A stretch of 64,000 bases of DNA from Lycorma delicatula. Lineage: Eukaryota > Arthropoda > Insecta > Hemiptera > Fulgoridae. The notes below the pieces were generated by a model. The model made no database searches. It was given only the letters and a program-made list of their open reading frames with translations, and was not told the origin of the DNA. The stretch is taken from NCBI RefSeq assembly GCF_047948215.1, contig NC_134465.1, positions 41,268,153-41,332,152 of the forward strand, written 5' to 3'. The translations under genes and the position numbers were made by a program. This document shows positions 31,455-43,528 of this stretch, piece by piece (position 1 is the stretch's first letter; every line of letters begins with the position of its first letter).

Positions 31455-32315
31455 AATACTCGGAAAATTTTTATCCGGTTTTTTGGGTTCTATAGGTGTC
31501 AAAACGTTCCGTATCTTGACGTTTTGACACTTAAATAACCCTAAAACCGGATTGGAAATTTTCCGGATGTTAATGTTCGTATGTACATGTGTGTGTTCGG
31601 TGATGGCCTCTAAATCACTTTATACTTTCAAAAATATTGGATCAATTTTGATCAAACTAGATCAGATTACTTTTTTTTATAGTGATCATAGATGCCATTA
31701 AATTTTCAATTTAAAAAGTCAAGGAGGTGAAGTTGTAGAGCAAGCTCAACCTCAGTATTTTTGCATAATCAAGGTTACATTTTTCTTAAGCAGTTTGTTA
31801 AGAATTAAAAATAACAATATTTACAAAAACAGTTTTTGAAAAATTGCACCCCCCCCAAAAAAAAATGCCTTAAACTACTGCTATGTTGTGACATCACAGG
31901 TGAGCGGTAGAATTAAATGAGTGAAAAATATTTAATGTAAAAAAGTAACTCGGTCTGACTTGATATTGTACTCGATCGCTCGGTTGAGCGTTGAGCCTCG
32001 CGGCTACACCGGTGTACAGACCGTGCGAGCGAAATTTATTCTACGTAAGTTGTAAAATTATTAGTTTAGTAAGTGACGACCGTTACCACTTATACCGCCA
32101 CAACCTTGCGAATGGGTAATACGGTATGCCCGCACGGTCTAGTTAGAATCATTAAATTAAATAAACGAAAGAATATTATATTTAAATAAAACGGTTAATA
32201 TTTTTAATTAAGTAATATGTGTAAGCCGTGCATCAGAAACAACCCATATTTGCAGGATTTTCCTGGAACGCGGCTTTAGCTGCGTGACGAGAAAGTCTAA
32301 CAGATGTGCTTTTTC
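31455..32315 (+). repeat. Family A repeat, copy 4, with inverted-duplicate head
   Basis: The main body runs from about 31512 (cttgacgttttgacacttaa) to the terminal hairpin near 32255-32300. The tRNA-like cassette is on the minus strand at about 31946-32020. The first ~53 bases (31455-31507) are the complement of 31512-31565, so the copy starts with a hairpin made of its own early sequence. The inner part of the 3' hairpin (acgcggctttagctgcgt) is retained and the outer stem is decayed. Confidence 0.78.
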
Positions 32316-32597
32316 TCCTTACTTGAGGCCCACCCATTGTTTCTCTGAAAATTTAGATTCATTTACTACTTTTCTTAAAGTCTGTCGAAAGTTATTTCTT
32401 TAGAAACATATAATTGCTCTTACATTTTTATTTATTTCTATGAAACATCTTATTTTGGTTTTCCTTTTTTCGAATTGTTTTGTTAATTTAGATTCAACCA
32501 TTTTATACGTGACGATGATAAAATTTGAGTTTTTTTCGTTTTCTCATTGTACTTCTACTTTTTTCAAAATTTTGTTATGTTTCTTCTGATTTATTAT

Positions 32598-34640
32598 TTT
32601 TTTTGTCTTCAGTCATTTGACTGGTTTGATGCAGCTCTCCAAGATTCCCTATCTACTGCTAGTCGTTTCATTTCAGTATAGCCTCTACATCCTACATCCC
32701 TAACAATTTGTTTCACATACTCCAAACGTGGCCTGCCTATACAATTTTTTCCTTCTACCTGTCCTTCCAATATTAAAGCGACTATTCCAGGATGTTTAGT
32801 ATGTGGCCTATAAGTCTGTCTCTTCTTTTAACTATATTTTTCCAAATGCTTCATTCTTCATCTATTTGCCGCAATACCTCTTCATTTGTCACTTTATCCA
32901 CCCGTCTGATTTTTAACATTCTCCTATAGCACCGCATTTCAAAAGCTTCTAATCTTTTCGTCTCAGAAACTCCGATTGTCCAAGTTTCACTTCCATTTAA
33001 AGCGACACTCCCAAATATACACTTTCAAAAATCTTTTCCTGACATTTAAATTAATTTTTGATGTAAACAACTTATATTTCTTACTGAAGGCTCGTTTAGC
33101 TTGTGCTATTCGGCATTTTATATCGCTCCTGCTTCGTCCATCTTTAGTAATTCTACTTCCCAAATAACAAAATTCTTCTACCTCCATAATCTTTTCTCCT
33201 CCTATTTTCACATTCAGTGGTCCATCTTTGTTATTTCTACTACATTTCATTACTTTTGTTTTGTTCTTGTTTATTTTCATGCGAAGTTCTTGCGTAGGAC
33301 TTCATCTATGCCGTTCATTGTTTTTTCTAAATCCTTTTTACTCTCGGCTAGAATTACTATATCATCAGCAAATCGTAGCATCTTTATATTTTCACCTTGT
33401 ACTGTTACTCCGAATCTAAATTGTTCTTTAACATCATTAACTGCTAGTTCCATGTAAAGATTAAAAAGTAACGGAGATAGGGAACATCCTTGTCGGACTC
33501 CCTTTCTTATTACGGCTTCTTTCTTATGTTCTTCAATTGTTACTGTTGCTGTTTGGTTCCTGTACATGTTAGCAATTGTTCTTCTATCTCTGTATTCGAA
33601 CCCTAATTTTTTTTAAATGCTGAACATTTTATTCCAGTCTACGTTATCGAATGCCTTTTCTAGGTCTATAAACGCCAAGTATGTCGGTTTGTTTTTCTTT
33701 AATCTTCCTTCTACTATTAATCTGAGGCCTAAAATTGCTTCCCTTGTCCCTATACTTTTCCTGAAACCAAATCGGTCTTTTCCTAACACTTCTTCCACTC
33801 TCCTCTCAATTCTTCTGTATAGAATTCTAGTTAAGATTTTTGATGCGTGACTAGTTAAACTAATTGTTCTATTTTCTTCACATTTATCTGCCCCTGCTTT
33901 CTTTGGTATCATGACTAACACTTTTTTTGAAGTCTGACGGAAATTCCCCTTTTTCATAAATGATACACACCAGTTTGTATAATTTATCAATCGTTTCCTC
34001 ACCTGCACTGCGCAGTAATTCTACAGGTATTCCGTCTATTCCAGGAGCCTTTCTGCCATTTAAATCTTTTAATGCTCTCTTAAATTCAGATCTCAGTATT
34101 GTTTCTCCCATTTCATCCTCCTCAACTTCCTCTATAACACCATTTTCTAATTCATTTCCTCCGTATAACTCTTCAATATATTCCACCCATCTATCGACTT
34201 TACCTTTCGTATTATATATTGGTGTACCATCTTTGTTTAACACATTATTAGATTTTAAATTATGCACCCCATAATTTTTCTTAACTTTCCTGTATGCTCC
34301 GTCTATTTTACCAATGTTCATTTCTCTTTCCACTTCTGAACACTTTTCTTTAATCCACTCTTCTTTCGCCAGTTTGCACTTCCTGTTTATAGCATTTCTT
34401 AATTGCCGATCGTTCCTTTTACTTTCTTCATCACTATCATTCTTATATTTTCTACGTTCATCCATCAGCTGCAATATATCGTCTGAAACCCAAGGTTTTC
34501 TACCAGTTCTCTTTATTCCGCCTAAGTTTGCTTCTGCTGATTTTTAAGAATTTCCTTTTTAACATTCTCCCATTCTTCTTCTACATTTTCTACCTTATCT
34601 TTTTTACTCAGACCTCTTGCGATGTCCTCCTCAAAATGAG
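32598..34640 (-). pseudogene. RTE-like LINE copy c, longest copy (2 kb), 5'-truncated
   Basis: It reads from a pre-RT region (DERRKYKNDSDEESKRNDRQ, KLAKEEWIKEKCSEVE) through the reverse transcriptase: GRKAPGIDGIPVELLRSAGE, IPKKAGADKCEENRTISLT, DRFGFRKSIGTREAI, AFIDLEKAFDNVDW (first catalytic Asp), RKGVRQGCSLSPLLFNLY, FADDIVILAESKKD, then the C-terminal WVDKVTNEEV / GRP region. The N-terminal endonuclease is missing. Frame breaks are near 33926, 33615 and 33283. The 3' end is the family tail (complement of tgactgaagacaaaaaaa) at 32598. A short duplication, tgatttatt, at 32587-32595 and 34648-34656 may be the target site. Confidence 0.9.
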
Positions 34641-34844
34641 GACAAAATGATTTATTCCTCAAAATGATTTATTTAATTTATAAATATTATCTTTGAGTTT
34701 TGGGCCGTGAAATTTTCTTAATTTTTTTTCTTCACAATTCAGTCTATTTTGTTTTTTTAATAAAGTAAATCTAATATCCTGTATTTAAGTTTTTCTTAAG
34801 TAATTTACATGAATTTTTTCAGAATTAAATTTTCTTCATATTTA

Positions 34845-35225
34845 ATTGAAAAAATTAAATTTTATTAACCATTTAACAAAGTTGTCTTACGTTAAACCCA
34901 ATAATGTGTTTATTTTAACCCCTAATTTTGTGTTTTGTCAGATATTTTTAAAACTAACGAAGCTACAGTTCTGGGACCCATTTTTTTTTTTAATTTTCAG
35001 ATCAAAAACCATAAAAATAACTAAATTATTCCCTTAATTTACCTTCTCAGAATTAAAGGAAGTCTTCATTAGTTCGAGGGGAAACTGAAATCCGGGATAA
35101 CTCTTTCGCTAGCCGTAACTCGCTAAGTTTTTTGGAGCCTATGTTTATATGAACTTTTTTTTCCTATTTTTAGCTATAGAATTAGCTACCGTGATATTTC
35201 CGTATAGTTTTGAATCACTCTGTAT
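34845..35225. repeat. Solo end of the long-inverted-repeat element family
   Basis: From about 34845 (aattaaattttattaaccat) to the tip gaatcactctgtata at 35211-35225, this matches the right arm at 51005-51523 in order and orientation. Shared landmarks include tacagttctgggacccat, ctgaaatccgggataact and atgtttatatgaactttttt. There is no transposase. It is either a deleted element or a MITE-like derivative. Confidence 0.75.
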
Positions 35226-37220
35226 AAAGATTACTGTAAAACTAGGTTTTATGGTTGTTTTAATTTCGCTTTTTTTGGATAAGGATTTTTTATTGTAAAT
35301 GTTTCTTGTAAGATGATAAACTACTTCAGTTTTTGTGTTCTGGCTTTTATTCCTTATTTTTCTTAAACAGTAAGGGATGATATTTTACCTTATTATTATA
35401 TTTTTGAACTATTTTGATCGATTATTTCTCTGATATTTCTATTTTTAGGATTCTACTTTTATTAGAAAATCATGTTCATACGAAATTTTAGACCGATTTT
35501 GTTTGCACAATTTGTAATATTTGAATTTTATTTTCTTCTCTCTAATGTCTTTTACCAAAATTACCACATTAATAGAAATCCTAGACCGTTTAAATTTAAA
35601 GATTTAAACGATTTTATATTTTTGTTTTTCTTAAGTGTTTGGATTCTTCATAGAGCAATCGAACAATATTCATGAGAGACAATTCACCTTGTCTCACTGA
35701 AATTATCTAATGTTTTATCATTGATTTTAAATTCTTTAAATATTTTAACAACAAATTCTTTATGTATAAAATCATATCTTTTTTGAAGTCCACAAAAATA
35801 ACTATTAATTATACCTTTCTAATTTTTTGGCATTGTAAAATGAATTTTAGATTGAAGATTAAAACATTATTATTATTATATAAATAAAAACCATTAAGAA
35901 TTAAAAGAACAATACGTGTTTAGTTTAATAAGTAATCGTAACATTATATTTAAAAAATAAATAACACATTAAAGAATAAAATAAGGCAAAAAAAAAAAAA
36001 ATGGGACGAAAGAACAAAATGAAAAAATAGAAGCACAGAAGATGATATTTACGTGACAAGAATAAAACAGATATGGAAATGAAATGCAAGGATATGCAGA
36101 GAATGAAAGACACTCGACTGGAAATTGTAAGAGAGAGAGAGAGAGAGCTAGAGATATTGAGTTTAAAAGAGAGGGTGCACAAGTAAAGAAAAAATGATAA
36201 AAAAGAGACAGATAAATAAAGGAATAAGAAGAAGAATAAAGTTGAAAAAGAAGTAATATTAAAAGAAATTTGGTTGATTCTGATAGCAATGGTGATGGTT
36301 TTAAATCTATCACAGGCAATAATTCATCACTGAAAATAAAAAAATATTACAAGGAAGCAAACTAAAGCATATATATATATATATACATACACAAGAAATA
36401 AAGAGAGAGAATGACAGAAAAAAAGGACGCTAGTGACCTATAATCTATAAAACGTTAAGTTTAAAATTAAAAGTTCAGTTTAGTATCTCATGGCTTAGAG
36501 CAAATTAATACAAATATGATATATGGCTTAAATTAAAGGTGTACACTTCACTTTTTTATTTATTGAAACACAAAACCCTTTATAAAAGTGGTATGAAAAC
36601 TTTATAGTTTTCAGTAAAATCAAAAAATAAAAATTTTACAAAAAAAAAGTTAAATGGCTTACGACTAAGCAGCTATTAACCATAAAGTATTTGATATTAC
36701 GTATTGTATTTGAATAACTCTTTCCGTAGATATCTACAAAACTACAAGAAAAACACTTCTATATAATGATAATTTTATTTAGTAAAGTGTTTTAATTACT
36801 GAAACTTCCTAAGTAGAGTAGGAGGAGTAGTTGTCTTAGTAACGCGGCTAGTAGGGACTGTTGTCATGGTAACTTGGAGTTAGTGTTGTTGCCAAAGGTT
36901 ACGAAGTAAAAACGACTGAATAGATGGCTGTCATTACGTGTACAGTCGATTTTTTTTGTTTCTTTATAGTTCTAGATAGGAAGCCACATAACAATATCAT
37001 AGCTTCTTTTAAAGTCGAGTTACACGTAAAACAATCAGATCACAAATTATATCTATTGATTATAGCAATCTGAGTGTTACGGTAGGGTTAAAAATTAAAA
37101 TACCGTTCCATTTTTCTTTCATTTAAAGTCTACTCTTCAGCACTTCAAAAATGCATTCATTGTTGAAAATTAATTCCAAAACCGAAAAAAAATAATAATG
37201 CTACCGAATCAACCAAATAA
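35226..37220. other. AT-rich region with small repeats and RFX-like motifs
   Basis: Contains a GA run (36127-36147), a TA run (36368-36385) and, at 36855-36900, the near X-box gttgtcatggtaac followed by gttgccaaaggttac. No gene is recognised; pyrimidine-rich minus frames at 35925-36319 are compositional. Confidence 0.4.
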
Positions 37221-37455
37221 TGTATCGATCATTAGCGGAAAATCTCGATTGTTAGTATCAATTTCTAGAGTTAAATTTCTAATTTAACTTTCGTTATATC
37301 GATTTTCATCATTCAATAAAAAAATATTTTTACACTAGAGGTAATCAATTTTGAACACCTAATAATCCCATTCTGAGACGCCACCCGCCAAGGCAACCCA
37401 CCCGAAGGGCCTAGATGCGGAGGCGTGCTGTAGACACGCCCTGCGCAGTTAGTAT
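37221..37455 (+). repeat. Repeat D, copy 2
   Basis: It matches copy 1 (3413-3647) over its full length, ending in gccctgcgcagttagtatat. The terminal hairpin here (gcgtgctgtagacacgc) has one mismatched pair. The foldback structure at 37517 follows closely. Confidence 0.7.
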
Positions 37456-37516
37456 ATAAATAAAACAAACATTTGTATGCTTGTCTTTAAGTGGATAAAT
37501 GTATATATAAAAAAAT

Positions 37517-38390
37517 ACAAAAAAATTTCAAAAATATATTTGATTACATATAAAAAAAAATTTTTAATAAAGCTTTCATTTAACTACTATTAATATTAAC
37601 ATTAATAAAATAAGAAAACAAATTTGAAAAACCCTCCAAAAAGTAAAAAAATAAGAATTAAATCAAATTGAGAATTTCAAACAAAGAAATATAATATATT
37701 AACAAATATAAAAATGCACTGAAAAGTAAAAAAATATAAATATCTAATAAATAACCAATAAATACATGTAATAATTCTTAAATTTTAAAACTTAATGAAA
37801 ATATTTAGTTAAACAAAAGCGTGGCTCAGTTTTTATAATTTATTTAAAACAACACAACATTTATTTCTACAACAATTAATCTTTATTTTCATTTTCAATA
37901 ACGACGCAAGGAGCCGAAAAAGTCTGCAGGAACCTCTCCAGTTGAGACTGACTAGCTACAAGTAACAAATTTCGAGTGGGAAATGCACCCACTCGATTTC
38001 TTTGTACTATATTTTAAAATACAGCAAATGTCTATAAATAGTTATTCGAAAACATTGTTATAAAAACTGCACCACGCTTTTATTTAACTAAATATTTTCA
38101 TTACTTTTAATTTTAAAATTTAATAATTATTACATTTATTTATTGGTTATTTATTAGATATTATATAATTTATTTTTTACTTTTCAGTGAATTTTTATAT
38201 TTGTTAATATATTATATTTTTTTTGTTTAAAATTCTCAATTTTATTTAATTCTTATTTTTTACTTTTTAGAGGGGTTTTTTAATTTGTTTCCTTTCTTTA
38301 TTAATGTTAATATTAATATTAGTTAAATAAAAGTTTTTTTAAAAAATAATTTTTTATATGTAATCAAATATATTTTTCTAATTTTTTTTA
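37517..38390. mobile_element. Foldback-type structure with ~330-bp inverted arms
   Basis: The left arm (37517-37840) and right arm (38057-38390) are inverted complements with scattered differences, as seen from the matching outer text (tatttgattacatat / atatgtaatcaaata) and inner text (aaaagcgtggctcagttttt / aaaaactgcaccacgctttt). The 216-base centre is less AT-rich and includes a tight hairpin, tcgagtggg (37972-37980) with cccactcga (37988-37996). Nothing is encoded. It fits a foldback or MITE-type non-autonomous element whose arms have begun to diverge. Confidence 0.75.
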
Positions 38391-39035
38391 AGACTAAAAA
38401 AAAATAAAAATATTTATTTTTAACCATCGAAGTTACATACGTGTACCAAATTTCAATCATTTTCAAACGATATAGTTAATGAGAAATGAAAATTTTCAAC
38501 TAAATGCATGAATTTAGCGAAGGGGTAGTGCGTGGCGGCGTGGGGGTGGATCATATTAAATTCCGATACCGTAGTGCTGTATTGTCATTGAAGTTACGTG
38601 TACCAAATTTCATTGATTTTCATACGATAGATCAAAAGATATAGCAGTTGCAAGATTTGATTATTCCTAAAGCGAGTTAAATAAAAACTTTTAATAATTC
38701 GCCTTAAATATTCTGCGATGTGACTAATTCTTTTGTAAAAATCACCATAAAACATTTTTTGATGCGTTTAGCCCTTAAATTACTCACTTTTCTGGTTTAA
38801 TTAGGGTGTAGTAGAACGTAAACAGAGAATGAATATTCTATTAAAGTAATATTCTCGGATTAAAAAAAAAACACCAGAAATTGCAAATGAAACAAGGAGC
38901 TTAATGAATTCGATAATCATAGAAAATGATGTTTAAAATACATCTGCTACCGTAAAAAAATATAAATATCAACCATTTTTTTAAGAAAATTTTGCGCGCA
39001 TCAGGTACACTCTAGATCTAACAGATCAAGGTGAA

Positions 39036-39066
<31 letters not shown>

Positions 39067-39289
39067 TTGCCTGTTTGTTATTGCATCACGCGAGAACTCC
39101 TTTTACTTCATTATAATATTTTTGCCACTACGGCAAAGAAATAAGCTATGAGTCTTTCGTTGCCAAAGGCGTGTGTACTTCAGTTACCATAGTTACTATT
39201 ATTCTATCTTTTCCAATTTGGTTTCTCTTTCAGGTTTCTATGAAGCCTAAGTACTATAATTATTATTTATCAATATTATTCTCCCAATC
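38391..39289. other. Unassigned region with internal direct repeat
   Basis: The phrase gaagttacNNNNgtgtaccaaattt occurs at about 38430 and 38590, each followed by a similar ~40-base segment. The segment at 38982-39027 matches one at 2245-2296. A TA run lies at 39038-39061 and an X-box-like gttaccatagttac near 39185. No gene. Confidence 0.45.
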
Positions 39290-39480
39290 ATGAGGATAAC
39301 GTATAGTGCAGGGGTCCAGGGAATGGAACCCTCTGAAGTAGCGAAAAGAGCTCTGCGGCCATGGGGTAAGCCCCTTGGCCCCGGGAGGCCCCGATATGCC
39401 CCTGAGTTGGCTCTGGGAATCGCCTGGGTTGATCTGAGCCCGAACGTTCAGGTTGTGGCTAGATGGATCGACTAGTACAC
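39290..39480 (-). repeat. Repeat C, copy 3
   Basis: GC-rich reversed copy: its complement contains attccctggacccctgcact and ccatggccgcagagctcttt, the same landmarks as copy 2. Open frames on both strands across it are by-products of its composition. Confidence 0.6.
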
Positions 39481-40369
39481 AATACGTGAATATCTGCAAT
39501 AGACGCTTGTAAGTAAAACATCTGCACCTATTACCATATAATTGCTGAGTCAACTGGTGGTTAAGAAGTCTTTAGTTTAAATTTTTTTCAACATCTATAA
39601 CTTGGTAAAAATCTATTTAAAACTAATATTTTAGGAATTTTTTTAACGGTTAGACAAAAAACGTAAAAAAGATCAATTTATTTAGATTTTTTTTTACCCA
39701 TCTAAATAAATAAAAAAATTGAAATAAATATTAATAAGAATAGTACTTCAGAGATGTAAAAGAAAAGAATTTATAGACGAAAGAATAATGAAACGATCAA
39801 ATTTCTTTGCCTTACTTATAAAAAGCTTAAAACGGATAACCACAATATACAAAACGTCATTTAAATTGGCGGATAACGTTGCTGTATTGCATTATCATGA
39901 AAGAAAAATCGTACAAAATATTAGATTATACCATTAGATTCAACAATCTTTCTGCGTAAACTGTATAAAACAACGTTTGCATGTATTTTTCATTTTTTCT
40001 TTTTATTAGTGTGAAAAACCTCTTCGAGAGAATGTAACACATAAAGAGCTGATGGTGCAAGATCGAGAGTCTAAGGTGAATGTGAAAATACCTTCCGACT
40101 TATAGCTACCTTTTCGACTTATAGCTTCCCATCTCTTAAGGGTATGGGGACGAGCGTTCATACAAAAGAGCCTTTCAGAGATAGAACCGAGACATTTCCT
40201 TCTTATCAAAGATTTCACTTTATTTTCTAATACATCCCAAAAGTACTTGATGTGGATAGTACATTATTCTTCTAAATGATCGCGATGAATTGGACCTTTT
40301 ATAGTCTTAAAACACCTTTATTAACCCTTACTTTATCGGTTGACTCATAGGTTTTGAATTTTTTACTTC
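39481..40369. other. AT-rich spacer, no gene seen
   Basis: A 70-codon minus frame at 40006-40218 has ordinary-looking composition but no recognised motif; I leave it uncalled. Confidence 0.35.
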
Positions 40370-41106
40370 TTCGTCTAAATAGCGCTATACCTATAATAGC
40401 GCTACCTATGGGTCTAGAATGAAAAGTATTTTAATCGGTCCAATTTGGACATATGCGGTTTTTACCGGATCTTCACATTTTGACATTAAGAAACCCAAAA
40501 AACCGGCTGGAAATTTTCCGGATGTTAATGTTCGTATGCACGTGCGTGTGTTCCGAGACGGCATCTAAATCACCATATATACGCAGGACTATTGGAACGA
40601 TTTTGACCAAACTCGGTCAGATTATTTCTATATATGGGGCATTGATGCCATTGAATTTTCTACTTAAAAAGGTCAAGGTGGTGAAGGTGTAGAGCAATAT
40701 CACCCTTAGTATCGAGATTTCGTAGACGAAATCTAGTTTAAGTCGTATTTTTCTTAGTTACATCTGTTAACAATCAAAAAATAATAACACTTGCAAAATT
40801 GCTGCCCAAAAAATGCTGTTGTAATCGTTTGCTATATTGTGACCCCACAAGTGAGAGATAGAATTAAATATATTAATAACATTGAAAGTGTAAAAAAGTA
40901 ACTGGGTCAGATTAAGATCGAATTCGATCGCCCGGTCGACTCGATACCTGATGCGTTAAACCTCGCGGCTATACCGGTCTGCCAACCAACGTATTTAGTA
41001 ATGATTCTAACTAAAGCGCGCGCATACCGTATTTAATTCGCGCGGGTGGCGGTACTATATAAACTAATATAATTTCACAACTTACATAAAACAAATTTCG
41101 CCTGCA
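40370..41106 (+). repeat. Family A repeat, copy 5, joined tail to tail with an inverted copy
   Basis: 40370-40985 is a plus-oriented copy, ending just after the tRNA-like cassette (minus strand, about 40899-40986). From 40986 to 41106 the orientation flips: agcgcgcgcataccgtattt and cacaacttacataaaacaaa are complements of the part that should follow. The flipped copy is interrupted at 41106 by a mariner-type element and resumes at 42396. Confidence 0.75.
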
Positions 41107-41109
41107 TTA

Positions 41110-42392
41110 TAAAGAGTGTCCCATATAAAACGCAATCCATCAATCACTCATCCATGAAATTTCAAACGTCAAACTTACTCCCCTACTCGTTACTGAAATG
41201 GACTCGTCCAACATCTGAACATCGCGGCGACGCAGTAGAACACTACTGATACAACAACAATGCAATCATAACGTTCAGTGTATTGCTAGAGACAAGATGG
41301 TGTTTTCGCTAGATGAACGTGTTTTCATTGTTGAGTCGTTGTTGAGTACGAAATCAGTGGTTGCAGTGCAAGATTTGTTTCGCCATAAGTACCCAGATAA
41401 ACCGGCTCTAACAAAATATCAGTATTAAGGTTAGTTGCGAAATTTAGTGAGACCGGTTCTGTTAATAACAAGGAACACAAAAGATCTGCGTCAGTGTTGA
41501 ATACAGATACAGTCGCTGAAATCAAAGACCGATTACTCGCCTCGCCAAATAAATCGATCAGACGTTTGTCTGCTGAAATTAATTTGTCTATTTATTTAGA
41601 CAAACAATCGGGCGACCAACCAATTACAATTACGACCTTATCGCATCGCATTCAAACGGTTCATCAACTTCTTGAGCCCGACAAAGAAAAACGGCTACAA
41701 TATTGTCAACGCTTCCGTCGATTTCTGCGTGAGGGAATTAATGTTATGGATTCGTTATTTTTCACACATGAAGCGTGGTTTCATCTGGATGGCTACGTAA
41801 ACGGCCAAAACAGTAAAATTTGGAGTGCTGAAAATTCCCACGTTTAAAATGAAAAACAATTACACCTGCAGAAGTCGGGCGTGTGGTGCGCGATATCGCG
41901 GAAGAAAATAATCGGTTCTTTTTTTTTCGAGTACACCATTAATGCAGATCGACATCAGTTTATTTTATTTCAGTTCATTGCAATCTTGGAAGTGGAAGAC
42001 CGGCACTGCTGGCTACAACATGACGGTGCGACATCGCACTACGCAGGTATAACTTCTGATTTCGTCGAGGAATTCTTTGGTAATCGTGTTATCGGTCGAG
42101 GCTTGTGGCCACCAAGATCTCCAGATTTGACTGCGGTGGATTTTTTTTACGGGGTTACCTCAAAGTAAAAGCCTACAGCGACAAACCACGAACACTTGAA
42201 CAATTGAAAGTCAATATTGATCAAGCTGTATTAAATATCCAGCCACAAACTTTGAAAAAAGTTGCAAGAAACGCTGTAAAAAGAATTGAAGCTTGTATTC
42301 AAGAAGATGGCGGCCACTTCCAACATTTATTCTAAATGTAAGGTAACGGATGGTAATAATAAAAATTACATTTACATTTACACATGCCTTTT
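41110..42392 (+). pseudogene. Mariner/Tc1-superfamily transposase, nearly complete, first Asp lost
   Basis: The left tip is aaagagtgtcccatataaaa near 41111. The coding part starts at the ATG at 41296 (MVFSLDERVFIVESLLSTKS) and ends at a TAA after GGHFQHLF (42335). Three disruptions are visible: a shift near 41425, a stop after SAENSHV at 41845-41847, and a one-base change in the T-run near 42145. At the first catalytic position the codon is CAT (His, 41767-41769) in THEAWFHLDGYVNG. The second (QHDGA, 42022-42024) and third (LTAVDFF, 42139-42141) remain, 38 residues apart. The right inverted repeat is not seen: family A sequence begins at about 42396. It sits inside an inverted family A copy. 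Confidence 0.88.
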
Positions 42393-42395
42393 TAT

Positions 42396-42590
42396 TATTA
42401 CAAGCAGTTCTGGAGATATAAGGTGATTTGGAGACTAACAACGAACACACACACGAACATTAACATCCAGAAAATTTTCATCCGGTTTTTGGGTTTGTTA
42501 GATGTGAAAAATCAAGATCCGGTGAAAACCGCAACACTTTTCCGTCTAGAGCTACAGATCTATCTAGAGGAGAAAGTAAAATTTTATCCA
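42396..42590 (-). repeat. Family A repeat, distal part of the inverted copy
   Basis: Complement of the family opening: agttctggagatataaggtg, cattaacatccagaaaattt and aaccgcaacacttttccgtc. It continues the flipped copy at 40986-41106; the middle of that copy, including the cassette, was lost at the transposon insertion. Confidence 0.75.
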
Positions 42591-43495
42591 TCTCGTTTTT
42601 CTTCCACGGATGACGTTGTAAGCGGAGCCGACACTTTTAAATAAACAGAAGATAAAATAATAATGAATTTTTTTTTTCAAGTACTGACTTTTTTACGTTA
42701 GTGGTGCCAACCTGAATGTCAAACGACTTTAGATAATTCTGTTCGATAGTTTTTCTGAGTTATCATTTGTTTCTTTAATTATTATTGGACGTCCTTTGTA
42801 AAAAGAATTGAAAGGAGTTAATAAATTAGTAGTATAAATAAATAATTTAAGTATTTTGAACAAAAATATAGTAAAACTACATAATTATTAATAATTTAGT
42901 GTTGTTTAAAAATTATGACACAAAGAATTAATTTTCCTCATCCTATGAAAAACAATAAATTATATTATTATTTTAAAAAAATAATAATAAAAAGTAGTAC
43001 AATGATAAGGAATTCCAATTAGAATAGATTATACAGACGAAAAGATAAAAACAAGTTATAAAATAGTATGAACGTTAGGGAAAGTGGGAGAGGGGCAGAC
43101 CGTGGAAACGAGGAAAACAATCGATGGAGAAAATAATGATAATAAGCATACTCGGACTCTTTCCTTAAAAATAAGTATCAAAAGAACAAAACCAATCGAT
43201 TTATTTTTATGGGTTGTCACACCGAGGAGGATATCACCGAACAAAGAATTCTGGGATTTATAAAACTTCCTTCAAATGGAAATCAAATTTTTGAATGATG
43301 ATTTTTTTTTTCTCTCTCTTATATATAGATCATTTTTGTTGATATAGAATAAGGATATAAGGGAGGGAGAGTTGAGAGACAGTGACAAAAAAGATAGGAT
43401 AAAGGAAATAAAGAAAATAAAATAAAATAAAAAGATCGGTATAAAAATGAAAAGGGATGAAAATGATACTAAACCGTCCTAGTCGGTGCTATAAA
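42591..43495. other. AT-rich spacer, no gene seen
   Basis: No repeat partner or coding signal is recognised. Confidence 0.35.
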
Positions 43496-43528
43496 GTTAC
43501 CATAGCAACGGGGATGACGATGACGTCA
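43496..43528. promoter_or_regulatory. Candidate X-box (RFX) and CRE motif pair
   Basis: gttaccatagcaac at 43496-43509 fits the palindromic X-box bound by RFX factors, and a perfect CRE, tgacgtca, lies at 43521-43528 inside gatgacgtcatc. The two are 11 bases apart. Both families are conserved in animals and such pairs occur in real promoters. No transcription start or gene is visible here, so function is only a possibility. Confidence 0.35.

Noticed and set aside
33101..33457. 118-codon plus frame opposite the LINE
   Set aside because: It is the antisense shadow of the reverse transcriptase; similar antisense frames occur at the other LINE copies.
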